64,000 nt of DNA from Stratiformator vulcanicus (GCF_007744515.1 NZ_CP036268.1:696482-760481); one strand, 5' to 3'. Positions 51,872 through 61,079 are shown, numbered from the stretch's first letter. Program-made: numbers and translations. The notes: generated by a model from the letters alone, not told the origin.

Positions 51872-52876
51872 TTACGGAACGATCACGATCTTTCCCGAGA
51901 GCGTTCCCTCATTCTCAAGCGTATTCGCTTCTTGAAGCCGGTGCGCCTCGGCGGCTTCGGCGAGCGACATGGTTGTTCCGATTTGCGGTTTCCACGATCC
52001 GGCTTCATAGAGTCGGTTGATTGCCTCGCCGCAGACCCGCTGCTCGTCGGCTGAGGCTTTGAACATCGCGAAGCCGCGGATGCTCAAGTCCTGGGTGTAG
52101 AATGAACCTAAAGGGAACTCCGGGCGAGCGTCGCGGCCTGCCATCAGGATTATTCGGCCGCCTTCGGCCATCATCCCGATCGTCCGTTCCAAAGTCGGTT
52201 GCCGCAGCGTCTCGTACCACAGGTCGAAACCACTTCTTTCGGACTGCTCCAGAAACGCTCTGATTTGCTCGTCGAGGTCATGCGACCTGTAATCGAACGC
52301 GATGTCGGCCCCTAAGTCGCGGCAGCGTTCGAGTTTCTCCGGCGAACCGGCGGTTGTCGCCACAACTGCACCGGTGGCCTTGGCGAGTTGAACGACGGAC
52401 GAGCCAACTCCCCCGGTGCCGCCGTTGACGAACACAGAATCGCCCGGCTGCAATTGCCCGGTGCGGTGCAATCCGAGATGAGCCGTGATGCCGACCAATG
52501 CCCCGGCGGCGGCTTCGGTGTCGGTTTCTCCTTCCGGAGTCGCGTTGCACCACTGCTCATCGACAACGATCTGCTCTGCGAACGTCCCCTGCCGACCGAA
52601 GAACGTCTGATTGCTGCCCCAAACACGGTCCCCGGGCCGAAACCGTTCGACGGCGGAGCCGACTTTCGTGACGGTGCCGGCAAAGTCGCAACCGATGATT
52701 TGCGGATTCTGAACGGGCAGCGGCACCGCGCCGGATCGGATGTATGTGTCGATCGGGTTGACCGATGCGGCGCCGAGTTCAATACGGACCTCGCACTCAC
52801 CCGGTTCCGGGGTCGGCAGGTCGACGACCTCGATGACATTGGGCGGACCGGTCTTGGTGAAGACGGCGGCTTTCAT
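51872..52876 (-). CDS. NADPH:quinone oxidoreductase, zinc-free MDR family
   Basis: 334 residues, ATG with GGGAGA 7 nt upstream. It is a medium-chain dehydrogenase/reductase of the quinone reductase (QOR/zeta-crystallin) type: a GroES-like N-terminal half (GCDFAGTVTKVGSAVERFRPGDRVWG) and a Rossmann half with FVNGGTGGVGSSVVQLAKA for NADPH. The structural and catalytic zinc cysteines of alcohol dehydrogenases are absent. It would reduce quinones or other alpha,beta-unsaturated carbonyls in the cytoplasm. No linked pathway genes are visible. Confidence 0.88.
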   Translation of the reverse strand: MKAAVFTKTGPPNVIEVVDLPTPEPGECEVRIELGAASVNPIDTYIRSGAVPLPVQNPQIIGCDFAGTVTKVGSAVERFRPGDRVWGSNQTFFGRQGTFAEQIVVDEQWCNATPEGETDTEAAAGALVGITAHLGLHRTGQLQPGDSVFVNGGTGGVGSSVVQLAKATGAVVATTAGSPEKLERCRDLGADIAFDYRSHDLDEQIRAFLEQSERSGFDLWYETLRQPTLERTIGMMAEGGRIILMAGRDARPEFPLGSFYTQDLSIRGFAMFKASADEQRVCGEAINRLYEAGSWKPQIGTTMSLAEAAEAHRLQEANTLENEGTLSGKIVIVP

Positions 52877-53145
52877 CGGTGAATCTCCCAGTACGCACGA
52901 GTGCTGACGCGATCAGACCGATTATACGGCTCTGTTAACCGGTCCAAACCGTACGTCATGCAGTTTCCGCAACGACAGAATGGTACGAAGAACCGGTGTT
53001 GCGGAAACAACCGACGGTCGATCGTCTGTGGTTGCCGCTACCACCGAAGTTCGGATCGCCGCATGGATCAAGTGGTACCGATGACAAAGGAGGACTGGAG
53101 CCGACCGTCGGGAGGAACCGGCGGACTGCAACGAAGGAGCAGCCG

Positions 53146-53886
53146 ATGCAGCAACTACGAACCCGCGCCCTAATTTCGTCGCGATCCGCTTTCGCCCTCG
53201 CGGCGACGGCCTCAATCACGTTGCTTGTCGCCTCCGGCTGCCGCACGACCAAGGAGCCGGCGCTCTCGCCCCCGTTGCGACCGGCTTATTCCGGACAGAC
53301 GGACCTGGAAGAGATCCTTCCCTACACTCCGCCGTCGGTCGACCGGTCGGTGGCCCCGCAGCCGCCCAGTGTCGAACCTGAATTCAATATCCCCGAGACT
53401 CCGGAGTTTGACGGCGAACCGTTGCTGCTGCCCCCTCCGGTCCCGAGCGCTGCGCTCGAGAAAGATCCCGGCGAGTTCTACGATGTCGGCCAATCGGAGA
53501 AGAAACGCAAAGCCAAACGAACATCCTGGTTCGGCCGACGGATCAAGAGAACCAGTCGCACCGAGAGTGATTCTGCATCGCAACAAATGCCGGAACCAAA
53601 GTGGCAAGATCGGTTCAAGACACTCTTCGGAGTCGTCCCCGAGCAAGAAGGCGATGTCGCCATCATGCCTGTGGCGGCGAAAGGGGAGGATGACTCCCAG
53701 CAGGTCAGTTTCAGCGAAACTTCTGACAACGCCGAAGCCCCTCTGGTTGAACTCGGCCGACCGATCTTTCTCGACGCCGGCGAGGACGAAGCGATCGTCT
53801 CTTCCCCGGCAACGCTGCTGCCGTTGCAATTCGGTGACGAGCCGCCGCTCAAAGCCCCGTCGCCCTTGCGATTTACTGACTTCTAG
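53146..53886 (+). CDS. Hypothetical lipoprotein, Pro-rich
   Basis: 246 residues from ATG at 53146, which has AAGGAG 6 nt upstream; the frame is open 150 nt further up without support. A signal peptide ends with LLVASGC, a lipobox variant with Ala at -3, so it is probably a lipoprotein. The mature part is rich in Pro and Glu with no recognised domain. A strongly basic stretch (KKRKAKRTSWFGRRIKR) lies near residue 125. Low-complexity composition suggests an extended, unstructured protein. It is convergent with yidD, 35 nt away. I cannot assign a function. Confidence 0.6.
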   Translation: MQQLRTRALISSRSAFALAATASITLLVASGCRTTKEPALSPPLRPAYSGQTDLEEILPYTPPSVDRSVAPQPPSVEPEFNIPETPEFDGEPLLLPPPVPSAALEKDPGEFYDVGQSEKKRKAKRTSWFGRRIKRTSRTESDSASQQMPEPKWQDRFKTLFGVVPEQEGDVAIMPVAAKGEDDSQQVSFSETSDNAEAPLVELGRPIFLDAGEDEAIVSSPATLLPLQFGDEPPLKAPSPLRFTDF

Positions 53887-53921
53887 GGCGTTGATCCGCG
53901 AGCTTAACCGGTTGCGAGCAC

Positions 53922-54200
53922 TTACGGCGGGTCATAGCCACCGGGATGAAACGGGTGGCACCGTCCGATTCGGCACAGACCTTTCCAAGCGCCGCGAACG
54001 GCACCGTACTTCCGGACGGCTTGGATGAAGTAGTTGCTGCAACTCGGGTGAAATCGACAGCGACCGCCGATGATCAGGCCGAGCGATACCTGATAGACAC
54101 GCACCGCGGCGATCAGGATGTCTCCCGGCAGTCGCCACAGCGTCCCGCCGAGTGATCGCGGCCGACTCTGATCGCTCGAATCGCCGATCTGATCTTCCAT
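53922..54200 (-). CDS. yidD: Membrane protein insertion efficiency factor YidD
   Basis: 92 residues from ATG at 54200, with a purine-rich GAGAAGCGGAA ahead of it; the longer frame adds an unrelated basic extension. The YidD signature is intact: [20 protein letters not shown], then [20 protein letters not shown] and [15 protein letters not shown]. YidD helps YidC insert inner-membrane proteins and normally sits in rpmH-rnpA-yidD-yidC. Here none of these partners is adjacent. Neighbours are a hypothetical lipoprotein gene (convergent) and an aldolase gene (divergent, 204 nt). Confidence 0.93.
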   Translation of the reverse strand: MEDQIGDSSDQSRPRSLGGTLWRLPGDILIAAVRVYQVSLGLIIGGRCRFHPSCSNYFIQAVRKYGAVRGAWKGLCRIGRCHPFHPGGYDPP

Positions 54201-54404
54201 TTCCGCTTCTCGCAAGTCCCTCCCCACATCGGAATAGAGACGTCGGATTCGAAGTGCACGCCTCTTTGATCTGTGATTGCATCCGAATGTCGGTCGGGAC
54301 GGCAAGTCTACTGACATGTAGCCCGTTCATTCCGCCGGTCGATTCTCTATCGTTGCCGGGACGATTGCGAACGGTCGGCCGGTCACCGTAGCCTGCCCGC
54401 TACT

Positions 54405-55166
54405 ATGAAAAATCATTTAGTTGAGAGCTGGAACGAAGGCCGTTCGACTCTGAACGGCTGGATCGCGATACCGTCGTCGGCCACGGCCGAAGTGATGGCC
54501 CGAGCGGGTTGGGACTCGCTCACGATCGACATGCAGCACGGCTTGGCCGACTACCAAGCGGCACTGGGCGTGCTGACGGCGATCTCCACGACCCCGACCG
54601 TCCCGCTCGCCAGAGTGCCTTGGCTCGACGAAGGCATCGTGATGCGGATGCTCGATGCCGGTTGCCTCGGAATCATTTGTCCGATGGTCAACTCTGTTGA
54701 TGAGGCGGCTCGATTTGCATCGGCCTGTCGATATGCTCCGCGCGGCAGCCGCAGCTACGGTCCTGTGCGGGCGGCGACGGTCTACGGCGCGGATTACTGG
54801 AAGCAAGCGAACGACCAAGTCGTTTCGCTGGCAATGATCGAAACGGCCGAGGCTCTCGATCAACTCGACGCGATTCTCGGCGTCGAGGAACTCTCCGGCG
54901 TCTATATCGGCCCGTCCGACCTCGCGTTGTCGCTTGGCGTCGCGCCGCGGTTTGATCCTGATGAGCCCAAGGTCGTCGAGGCAATTACCCACATCATCAA
55001 GACGGCCACAGCCGCCGGAAAACGGGTCGGGATGCACACGATGACGCCGGAGTATGCCAAGCGGATGGCCGACCTGGGCGCCGACCTCGTGACCGTCGGC
55101 TCTGATCTGCGAATGCTCAAGGCGACTGCGGAAGCGACGGTCGAGCAGTGGCGCGGTCTGCAATGA
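54405..55166 (+). CDS. HpcH/HpaI-family aldolase
   Basis: 253 residues, the usual length of class II pyruvate aldolases of the HpaI/GarL group. The catalytic His is in IDMQHGLADYQ, the metal-binding Glu in MIETAEALDQL, and the Asp in YIGPSDLALSLG. GCLGIICPMVNS matches the substrate-binding loop. It would cleave a 4-hydroxy-2-oxo acid to pyruvate (or hydroxypyruvate) and an aldehyde; the natural substrate is unknown. The stop overlaps the next start by 4 nt, so it forms an operon with an alpha/beta hydrolase. Confidence 0.9.
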   Translation: MKNHLVESWNEGRSTLNGWIAIPSSATAEVMARAGWDSLTIDMQHGLADYQAALGVLTAISTTPTVPLARVPWLDEGIVMRMLDAGCLGIICPMVNSVDEAARFASACRYAPRGSRSYGPVRAATVYGADYWKQANDQVVSLAMIETAEALDQLDAILGVEELSGVYIGPSDLALSLGVAPRFDPDEPKVVEAITHIIKTATAAGKRVGMHTMTPEYAKRMADLGADLVTVGSDLRMLKATAEATVEQWRGLQ

Positions 55167-55966
55167 CACGGCAGTCTCCAACGATGATCGAAGTCGACCG
55201 TCATCAGATCACCTATTTCCGTGACGGCCGAACCGACGGCCCGACGTTGGTGCTGTCTCATTCGTTGGGGGCGTGCTCCCAGATGTGGCGGCCGCAGGTC
55301 GCGAAGTTCGAGGCCGCCTTCAATGTCGTCCGCTTCGACTTCCCCGGCCACGGCGATTCGTCCGCCGCTGCCGAAGGCATCACGATCGAGGATCTCGGCC
55401 GACTCACGCTCGCTGTCTGCGATCGGCTCGGCATTGATCGATTCCACTTCGGCGGGCTGTCGCTCGGCGGGATGGTCGGGCTGTGGCTGGGACGATACGC
55501 CGCGGAGAGGATCGACCGGTTGGTCCTCTCAAATACGGCCGCCCGAATTGCGGATACTCGGTTGCTCGTAGAACGACTGCAGACCATCGAGCGAGACGGT
55601 TTGTCATCAATCGAGCAAAGCGTCATGGCTGGCTGGCTGACGAGTGATTTTCAAAGTGCCCATCATGAGGCGACGGCTGAGATTTCGTCGATGTTCTGTC
55701 GCACGACGGCGGCGGGATATGTCAATATTGCCCGAGCGGTTTGCTGCTTCGACTTTGAGCGGGAACTGCGATCGATCAAAGTGCCGACGCTCGTTCTCGG
55801 CGGAGAGCATGATCGCGCCACGCCGCCCGAGTGGAATTCGCACATCGCCGAGCGAGTGGGGAATGGCCGATACCATTCGCTCAACGCCGCTCACCTCTCC
55901 AACGTCGAAGCGGCCGAGGCATGGAACGACGCCGTCGCCGAGTTCTTGAATGCCCCGGTCGTGTGA
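55163..55966 (+). CDS. Alpha/beta hydrolase, 3-oxoadipate enol-lactonase-like
   Basis: 267 residues from the ATG at 55163 that overlaps the aldolase stop (ATGA); five extra residues upstream are unlikely. The fold markers are SHSLGACSQMW (oxyanion region), DFPGHGDSS, the nucleophile Ser in GGLSLGGMVG, Asp in GGEHDRATPP and His in LNAAHLSNVE. It is closest in pattern to PcaD (enol-lactonase) proteins. Coupled translation with a HpaI-type aldolase suggests a small catabolic unit for an aromatic- or sugar-acid-derived compound, but no other pathway gene is present. Confidence 0.88.
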   Translation: MTRQSPTMIEVDRHQITYFRDGRTDGPTLVLSHSLGACSQMWRPQVAKFEAAFNVVRFDFPGHGDSSAAAEGITIEDLGRLTLAVCDRLGIDRFHFGGLSLGGMVGLWLGRYAAERIDRLVLSNTAARIADTRLLVERLQTIERDGLSSIEQSVMAGWLTSDFQSAHHEATAEISSMFCRTTAAGYVNIARAVCCFDFERELRSIKVPTLVLGGEHDRATPPEWNSHIAERVGNGRYHSLNAAHLSNVEAAEAWNDAVAEFLNAPVV

Positions 55967-55975
55967 CCGCCAGTC

Positions 55976-56857
55976 TTACAGCGAGTGGCGATAGCCTTCT
56001 CGGCTCGAGAACTCGCTGAGCAGACGCCCCGATGCGGATTCGACGAGCTCCGGCTGCTCGGTCAATTTGCCGATCGGAATGACGTCGAAGTCGGTGATAT
56101 CCTGCGGCGTTGCAAATAGCAGTTCGAAGTCTTCGCCTGTCGAGATCGCCTCTGCGATCGGCGCGCCGTCCCTTCTCGGAACACTTGCGAGATCGATCGC
56201 GGCTCCGACGCCACTCGCGCGGCACAAATGGCCGAGGTCGCTGAGCAACCCGTCGCTAATGTCGATCATCGCGTGGATCGGAATAGACTGGTGGAGCCGG
56301 ATTGCTTCGGCCACACGCGGGCGAAACGAAAGATGATGGCCGGTCTCGAAACTCCTTCCGAGCGGCCCGGTCACGTAGAGGACGTCGCCCGGCTTCGCCC
56401 CCGATCGCAACACCGGTCCCGCTCCGGTCGGCTCGCCTAACGCGGTGACCGTTATCGCGAGCGGCCCGTCCCACGAGGTCGTGTCGCCTCCGGCGATCGA
56501 CACATCGAACTCCGCAGCGAGTTCGATCAACCCCTCCATGAGTTCTTCAGCAAACCGTCGGCCTCGCCGCAGGCTCAGGCCGACGAACGCGGCCGTCGGG
56601 CGACCCGCCATTGCCGCGATGTCACTCAGATTCACCGCGAGCGATTTGCGACCGATGAGGCGGGGGTCATGTTCGGGAATTCGAAAGTGCGTGCCTTCCA
56701 AAATCGTATCGCACGCCACCAGCAATTCGTCCCCGTTCGGCGTGCGTATCACGGCGGCATCGTCACCAATGCCGACGGGCACATTCGCCGCCGGCGCGGC
56801 GCGCGCGGCAATGAAATCGATCAGGTCGAATTCATCGGAGGAAGTCGCCACTGTCAC
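55976..56857 (-). CDS. thiL: Thiamine-monophosphate kinase
   Basis: 293 residues from GTG at 56857; GTG at 56851 is also possible, and the longer frame adds 39 residues without homology. ThiL motifs are clear: EFDLIDFIAARAA, VPVGIGDDAAVI (Mg/ATP site), DTILEGTHFRI, NLSDIAAMAGRP, SIAGGDTTSW, HAMIDISDGLLSDLGHL and STGEDFELLFA. The enzyme phosphorylates thiamine monophosphate to the active diphosphate with ATP. It is convergent with the alpha/beta hydrolase gene, 9 nt away. No other thi gene is nearby. Confidence 0.93.
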   Translation of the reverse strand: MTVATSSDEFDLIDFIAARAAPAANVPVGIGDDAAVIRTPNGDELLVACDTILEGTHFRIPEHDPRLIGRKSLAVNLSDIAAMAGRPTAAFVGLSLRRGRRFAEELMEGLIELAAEFDVSIAGGDTTSWDGPLAITVTALGEPTGAGPVLRSGAKPGDVLYVTGPLGRSFETGHHLSFRPRVAEAIRLHQSIPIHAMIDISDGLLSDLGHLCRASGVGAAIDLASVPRRDGAPIAEAISTGEDFELLFATPQDITDFDVIPIGKLTEQPELVESASGRLLSEFSSREGYRHSL

Positions 56858-57025
56858 ACCGGCCGCGGAAAGGGTGAAATGCGAACGAAGAGTATAGGTC
56901 GGCCGGAGCCGATTGCGATGCCCGACGCTTTGCCGCAGATGTCCGCAATATCGCGGTTCGGTCGCCAATCCCACACGCCCCGTTATACTCGCGGCGGGTG
57001 AGTTGTCGGAGGCAATCTGAGAATA

Positions 57026-57073
57026 GCCCGACGCGCAAGCGAGAGATTCAAAGTATGGGGATGGGTGGCCCGG
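57026..57073 (+). repeat. Planctomycete-type intergenic repeat, copy A
   Basis: The unit starts GCCCGACGCGCAAGCGAGAG and ends GGGTGGCCCGG. It matches copies B (57203-57246, inverted) and C (58002-58045) in both the first 20 nt and the GGGTGG/GGGTGA end. Copies A and B face each other across 130 nt upstream of the deoxyribosyltransferase gene. Confidence 0.65.
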
Positions 57074-57089
57074 ACCCTACAGGTCCGGG
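57069..57089. repeat. Short GC-rich hairpin
   Basis: CCCGGACC and GGTCCGGG pair perfectly (8 bp) around the loop CTACA. It begins at the end of repeat copy A and may be part of the same mobile or regulatory element, or a terminator of unclear direction. Confidence 0.5.
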
Positions 57090-57202
57090 TCGCGCAACGA
57101 CAAGAGGTCTCAGAAGGGCATTTCGAATAACGGCACCTATTGATTCGTTCGGAAGATGTCGTCAAGACCTTCTGCGGCTTCGCCGCCCGGACCTAAAGAG
57201 CT

Positions 57203-57246
57203 CGGGCCACCCTTTATGATCGGCTCCCTCGCTTGCGCTTCGGGCT
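57203..57246 (-). repeat. Planctomycete-type intergenic repeat, copy B (inverted)
   Basis: On the minus strand it begins CCCGAAGCGCAAGCGAGGGA and ends AAAGGGTGGCCCG, the same unit as copies A and C in the opposite orientation. Its right end is 44 nt ahead of the ATG at 57290. Confidence 0.65.
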
Positions 57247-57289
57247 TGTTGAATTCGCGCTTCGGGGTTGTGTGAAGCAAGGAAGATTC

Positions 57290-57988
57290 ATGAGCGAGCG
57301 TAACGGCGACGGGGCGATTCGGGTGTACTGCGCTGGGCCGCTGTTCAATGAGGCTGAGCGGCGGGAGATGACCGAGATTGCCGACGCGATGCAGTCGAAC
57401 GGATATGCGGTCTACCTGCCGCACCGCGACGGCATGGAGTTCCGCCTCGTACTCGACGTGCTCGAAGAGCGGGGCTGGGAGAAGCCGGTTGCCGGGGCGT
57501 TTCTGCACGCGGCGATCTTCGCCCTCGACGTCTATCAACTCGCCGTCGAATGCGATGCGATGGTCTGGAACCTCAACGGCCGCGTCCCCGATGAAGGAGC
57601 CGTTTCCGAAGCCGCGATGGCGTGGACGTTGGGCAAGCCGCTCGTCGCGTTCGCCGATGACGTCCGCACGCTGATCGCGGGGCGCGTCAATCCGCTGCTC
57701 GTCGGGCTGGTCGACTTCCAAACGTGCGAGCGAATTGATGACCTGCCTGCGCTCCTGTCGGAGGCAATCGAAGCGACGCCGCCACGATCAACGTACCTGA
57801 CCGACCTTCCCCCGAAGATGCGCCGCGCCGTCAGCGATGGTCGCATGCTCTGGGCCGTCATGCAGGAACAGGGAGACGACCTCGACGACGCCGCAATCGC
57901 CGATATGGTCGAAGAATTGTTCGCCCCTTCAGACAAGCCCGCGACCGATCTCGTTGAGAACGCTCCAATCGGCGTTCGCACGGCGTAA
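57290..57988 (+). CDS. Nucleoside 2-deoxyribosyltransferase-like protein
   Basis: 232 residues from ATG at 57290, 44 nt past repeat copy B; the longer frame reads through the repeat. The family core is present: VYCAGPLFNEAERREM near the start, YLPHRDGMEF, DAMVWNLNGRVPDEGAVSEAAMAWTLGKPLV, where the Glu in AVSEAAM fits the catalytic nucleophile position of PF05014 enzymes. Members exchange bases between deoxynucleosides or hydrolyse deoxynucleoside monophosphates. The C-terminal 80 residues (DLPPKMRRAVSDGRMLWAVM) are extra and of unknown role. It is bracketed by repeats on both sides; the next gene encodes an HD phosphohydrolase. Confidence 0.8.
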   Translation: MSERNGDGAIRVYCAGPLFNEAERREMTEIADAMQSNGYAVYLPHRDGMEFRLVLDVLEERGWEKPVAGAFLHAAIFALDVYQLAVECDAMVWNLNGRVPDEGAVSEAAMAWTLGKPLVAFADDVRTLIAGRVNPLLVGLVDFQTCERIDDLPALLSEAIEATPPRSTYLTDLPPKMRRAVSDGRMLWAVMQEQGDDLDDAAIADMVEELFAPSDKPATDLVENAPIGVRTA

Positions 57989-58001
57989 TGAAAAGACCAA
58001 C

Positions 58002-58079
58002 AAGCCCGCAGCGCAAGCGAGGGACGCAAGATTAAAGGGTGACCCAGTATGTCCGGTCCCTCGCTTGCGCGTCGGGCTT
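58002..58079. repeat. 78-nt element with 24-nt terminal inverted repeats (copy C)
   Basis: The left arm 58002-58025 and right arm 58056-58079 are inverted repeats matching at 22 of 24 positions. The left arm continues into AAAGGGTGACCC as in copies A and B. It fills the gap between the deoxyribosyltransferase stop (13 nt away) and the HD-domain gene start (23 nt away). MITE- or REP-like. It would form a strong RNA hairpin and could act as a terminator. Confidence 0.7.
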
Positions 58080-58102
58080 ATTTCACGTCATCATTTGAAG
58101 TC

Positions 58103-59446
58103 ATGTCTGAATCGCTCTTCGACATTCCGGAACTGCAGCAGCGCGGCTCGCGTGTCGGGATCATTCGGCTGCCGTTCGAACAGGACGTGCCCTTTTCGAC
58201 CCGGGTCCGCCGGCTCGTCGACACACCCGAGTTCCAACGGCTCAAGCACGTCAGTCAGCTCGGTGTCGTCGCGCGGGTCTATCCGGGAGCAACGCACTCT
58301 CGCTTCGAACATGCCCTCGGCGTCTTTCACAACGCTGTCCGCTATCTCGACCAGCTCAGCCGGGACGACCGCTTCGCCGCTGCCGTCGATCGGCACGAAG
58401 CCGAGGTGTTGCTGACGTCGTCCCTGCTGCATGACCTCGGGCATTGGCCATTCGCCCATCCGATCGAAGACATGAAACTCGACGACCTCCCGCCGCACGA
58501 GGAGTTTGCCGCCGAGTTCTTAGGCGATGGCTCTGAACTCGCCGCTGTTCTGCGCGACGATTGGGGCGTTTCATCAGATGAAGTTCTTGACGCCCTCAAT
58601 GGCAAGGGAGGCTCGCCCGGTCGCAAGCTGACGCGATCGATCCTCTCCGGGCCGATCGACGTCGACAAGATGGACTATCTCGACCGCGACAGCCTGCACG
58701 CCGGCGTGCCCTACGGCCGCAACTTCGACCGCGCCCGGCTGATCGGCTCGTTGGTCGTCAATGAAGCAGGCGACGGTCTCGCGTTGAGTGAGAAGGGCAA
58801 AACAGCCGCCGAGCTGATGGTCTTCGCCCGCTACGTGATGTTCAGCGAAGTCTATTGGCACCACGCCGTCCGCAGCGCGACCGCGATGTTTGCCCGAGCG
58901 TTCTATGACTTGAAAGACCGCCTCGACCTCCGGGCCTTCTTCCGCGGCACCGAGCAGGACGTGATCGACACGCTCCGCAGCGAGGCACAGGGCACGCCGA
59001 GCGAAGACCTCATCGAAGGTGTGTTCGGCCCCAAACGCCGACTCTACAAGCAGGTCGCCGAGTTCAGCCTGTTCCAGTCGCGGGAGATCTACACGCAACT
59101 CGCCCGCAGAAGTTATTCAGACCTCGTTCGCTGCGCTACGTGTCTGGCCGATGATCTCGCCGCCGCGGGGATTGCCGATCTTCGACCGACGGATCTGGTG
59201 ATCGATGCCCCGCCCCCCGGTCGCGAGGTCGAGTTCAATGTCGACATCTACTTCCCGAAGGAAAACGTGTACCGCAAGCTGGCCGACATCTCCCCCGTCA
59301 CCGACGCCCTCGCCCGTCGCCAATTCGATGATTATGTGAAGCGCGTGCGCGTGTTCGTGCATCCCGATCGACGGGATGCCGTTCGGGCCACCAATGGCCT
59401 CACCGACCGTATCGCCAATGCCGCCAACGATTTAGGCCCCGTTTAG
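58103..59446 (+). CDS. HD-domain phosphohydrolase (SAMHD1/dNTPase-like)
   Basis: 447 residues from ATG at 58103; an upstream ATG would read through the repeat element. HD motifs: GATHSRFEHALGVFHNA (first His), LLHDLGHWPFAHPIED (HD pair) and GPIDVDKMDYLDRDSLHAG (last Asp region). VDTPEFQRLKHVSQLG is the typical lead-in of the SAMHD1/YpgQ-like group. These enzymes hydrolyse dNTPs or other nucleotides in the cytoplasm. The neighbouring deoxyribosyltransferase-like gene, same direction, suggests a shared role in deoxynucleotide turnover. The HD family also includes antiphage dNTPases, but nothing else in this region supports defence. Confidence 0.88.
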   Translation: MSESLFDIPELQQRGSRVGIIRLPFEQDVPFSTRVRRLVDTPEFQRLKHVSQLGVVARVYPGATHSRFEHALGVFHNAVRYLDQLSRDDRFAAAVDRHEAEVLLTSSLLHDLGHWPFAHPIEDMKLDDLPPHEEFAAEFLGDGSELAAVLRDDWGVSSDEVLDALNGKGGSPGRKLTRSILSGPIDVDKMDYLDRDSLHAGVPYGRNFDRARLIGSLVVNEAGDGLALSEKGKTAAELMVFARYVMFSEVYWHHAVRSATAMFARAFYDLKDRLDLRAFFRGTEQDVIDTLRSEAQGTPSEDLIEGVFGPKRRLYKQVAEFSLFQSREIYTQLARRSYSDLVRCATCLADDLAAAGIADLRPTDLVIDAPPPGREVEFNVDIYFPKENVYRKLADISPVTDALARRQFDDYVKRVRVFVHPDRRDAVRATNGLTDRIANAANDLGPV

Positions 59447-59448
59447 CC

Positions 59449-59480
59449 GCGACCGAAAGGAAGCGCTCCCGATCGGTCGC
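59449..59480 (+). terminator. Inverted repeat after the HD-domain gene
   Basis: GCGACCGA (59449-59456) and TCGGTCGC (59473-59480) make an 8-bp stem with a 16-nt loop starting 2 nt after the stop codon. No T-run follows. Its position fits a terminator ahead of the regulator gene. Confidence 0.4.
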
Positions 59481-59549
59481 ATCTAGACACCCGTAAAGCG
59501 AACCTGCCACACTTGCCGCGCTGTCATAGCTGTCGTTACGCTCTGCCAA

Positions 59550-60968
59550 ATGGACAGCCCTGCCAAAAGCGATGACGTTTCTGAAATCCCGATCCGCGTC
59601 CTTGTTGTGGACGATGATGAGGCCCATGCGCAGGCCGTTGCGGAGAGCCTGCGCGTGATCGGCTCCGACTGCACCGTCGCCAACAGCGGCGAGAGCGGGG
59701 CGAACCGGATCGAGAGCGACCAGTACGATGTGGTCGTAACCGACATGATGATGGAGGGCACCGACGGCCTCGCGATTCTCTCCAAGGCCAAGGAGGAACT
59801 GCCCGATGCGGAAGTGATTGTGGTCACAGGCCACGGGTCGATCAGCTCTGCCGTCACCGCGATGCAGCACGGGGCCTACTCGTACCTCGCCAAGCCGCTC
59901 GACATCCAGGAGCTGCGGGCCGCCGTCGACAAGGCGTCGACCCGCGTGCGACTCATCCGCAAGAATGCCGAACTCTCCCGTCGGCTCGACGAACGCTTCG
60001 GTTTCGAAGGCGTGATCGGCACCAGCACGCAGATGAACCGCATTATCGACATCCTGCGGAACGTCTCGCCAACTGACAGCACGGTCCTTATCACCGGCGA
60101 AAACGGCACCGGCAAAGAACTTGTCGCCCGGGCCCTGCATCAGAATAGCCCGCGGAAGAACAAGCCCTTCGTGCCCCTGAACGTCGCGGCGCTTCCCGAA
60201 AGCATTCTTGAAAGCGAACTGTTCGGGCATGAGGCGGGAGCCTTTACCGGAGCGATGGGACGCCGTGTCGGGAAATTTGAATACGCCAACGGCGGCACCC
60301 TCTTCCTCGACGAAGTGGGCGAGATGCCGCTCGATATTCAGGTCAAGTTATTAAGAGTGCTCGAGGAGCGAAAAATCACCCGTCTCGGCGGCAATGATGA
60401 AGTGCCGATTAATGTCCGACTCGTCGCTGCGACGAACGCCGACTTAAAACAATTGGTCGCTGAGAAACGTTTTCGCGACGATCTCTATTACCGCATTAAT
60501 GTCGTCAGTATTCATTTGCCGCCCTTAAGGGAGCGGCGCGGTGATATTCCGTTGCTGCTCGATCACTTTCAAAAGGAAATCACGCAGCGCTCGGGCAAAG
60601 AGGTCCGCGGCTTCACCCGCACGGCCCGTCAGGCCCTAATGAGCTATGAGTGGCCCGGAAATATTCGGCAGTTAAGGAACTCCGTCGAGCGGATGATCGT
60701 GCTCGATATCGACGGGATGCTCGATAAGGACGACCTCCCCGAAGAAATCGCCCCCCTCGCCCGAGATGAAGACGAGACCGGCGAAATCCTCCCCACCGCC
60801 GACTCCGGAGCCGACCAACTCATCGGTCGCCCCATGAACGAGGTCGAAAAATACTACATCCAACGGGCATTAGAAGTCACCAGCGGCAAACGCGAAGAAG
60901 CGGCAAAGATGCTGGGCATCGGCGAGCGGACGCTGTATCGAAAGATTAAGGAGTTTGGGTTGAAGTGA
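59550..60968 (+). CDS. Sigma-54-dependent NtrC-type response regulator
   Basis: 472 residues. Receiver domain 14-130 with phosphoacceptor Asp65 ([13 protein letters not shown]) and the switch Lys in LAKPLDI. The AAA+ domain has Walker A GENGTGKE (183-190), the sigma-54-contacting GAFTGA loop (230-235), Walker B LFLDEVGE (251-258) and the R-finger region. A Fis-type helix-turn-helix closes the protein ([24 protein letters not shown]). It activates transcription from -24/-12 promoters once phosphorylated. No histidine kinase gene is adjacent and the targets are unknown. Confidence 0.93.
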   Translation: MDSPAKSDDVSEIPIRVLVVDDDEAHAQAVAESLRVIGSDCTVANSGESGANRIESDQYDVVVTDMMMEGTDGLAILSKAKEELPDAEVIVVTGHGSISSAVTAMQHGAYSYLAKPLDIQELRAAVDKASTRVRLIRKNAELSRRLDERFGFEGVIGTSTQMNRIIDILRNVSPTDSTVLITGENGTGKELVARALHQNSPRKNKPFVPLNVAALPESILESELFGHEAGAFTGAMGRRVGKFEYANGGTLFLDEVGEMPLDIQVKLLRVLEERKITRLGGNDEVPINVRLVAATNADLKQLVAEKRFRDDLYYRINVVSIHLPPLRERRGDIPLLLDHFQKEITQRSGKEVRGFTRTARQALMSYEWPGNIRQLRNSVERMIVLDIDGMLDKDDLPEEIAPLARDEDETGEILPTADSGADQLIGRPMNEVEKYYIQRALEVTSGKREEAAKMLGIGERTLYRKIKEFGLK

Positions 60969-61079
60969 TTAGTTCTCGCGGCAACATTTTGCGTGGTGCC
61001 GAGTGGCGAATAATTTGATACTGATTTTTCCTATATCTCAGTGATGAAATGTCAGCACTACCTCTTGAATTGCGTGAGG

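Noticed and set aside
58103-59446. Antiphage defence system built on the HD-domain protein
   Set aside because: Only a family-level possibility; no toxin, nuclease or sensor gene accompanies it and the surrounding genes are metabolic.
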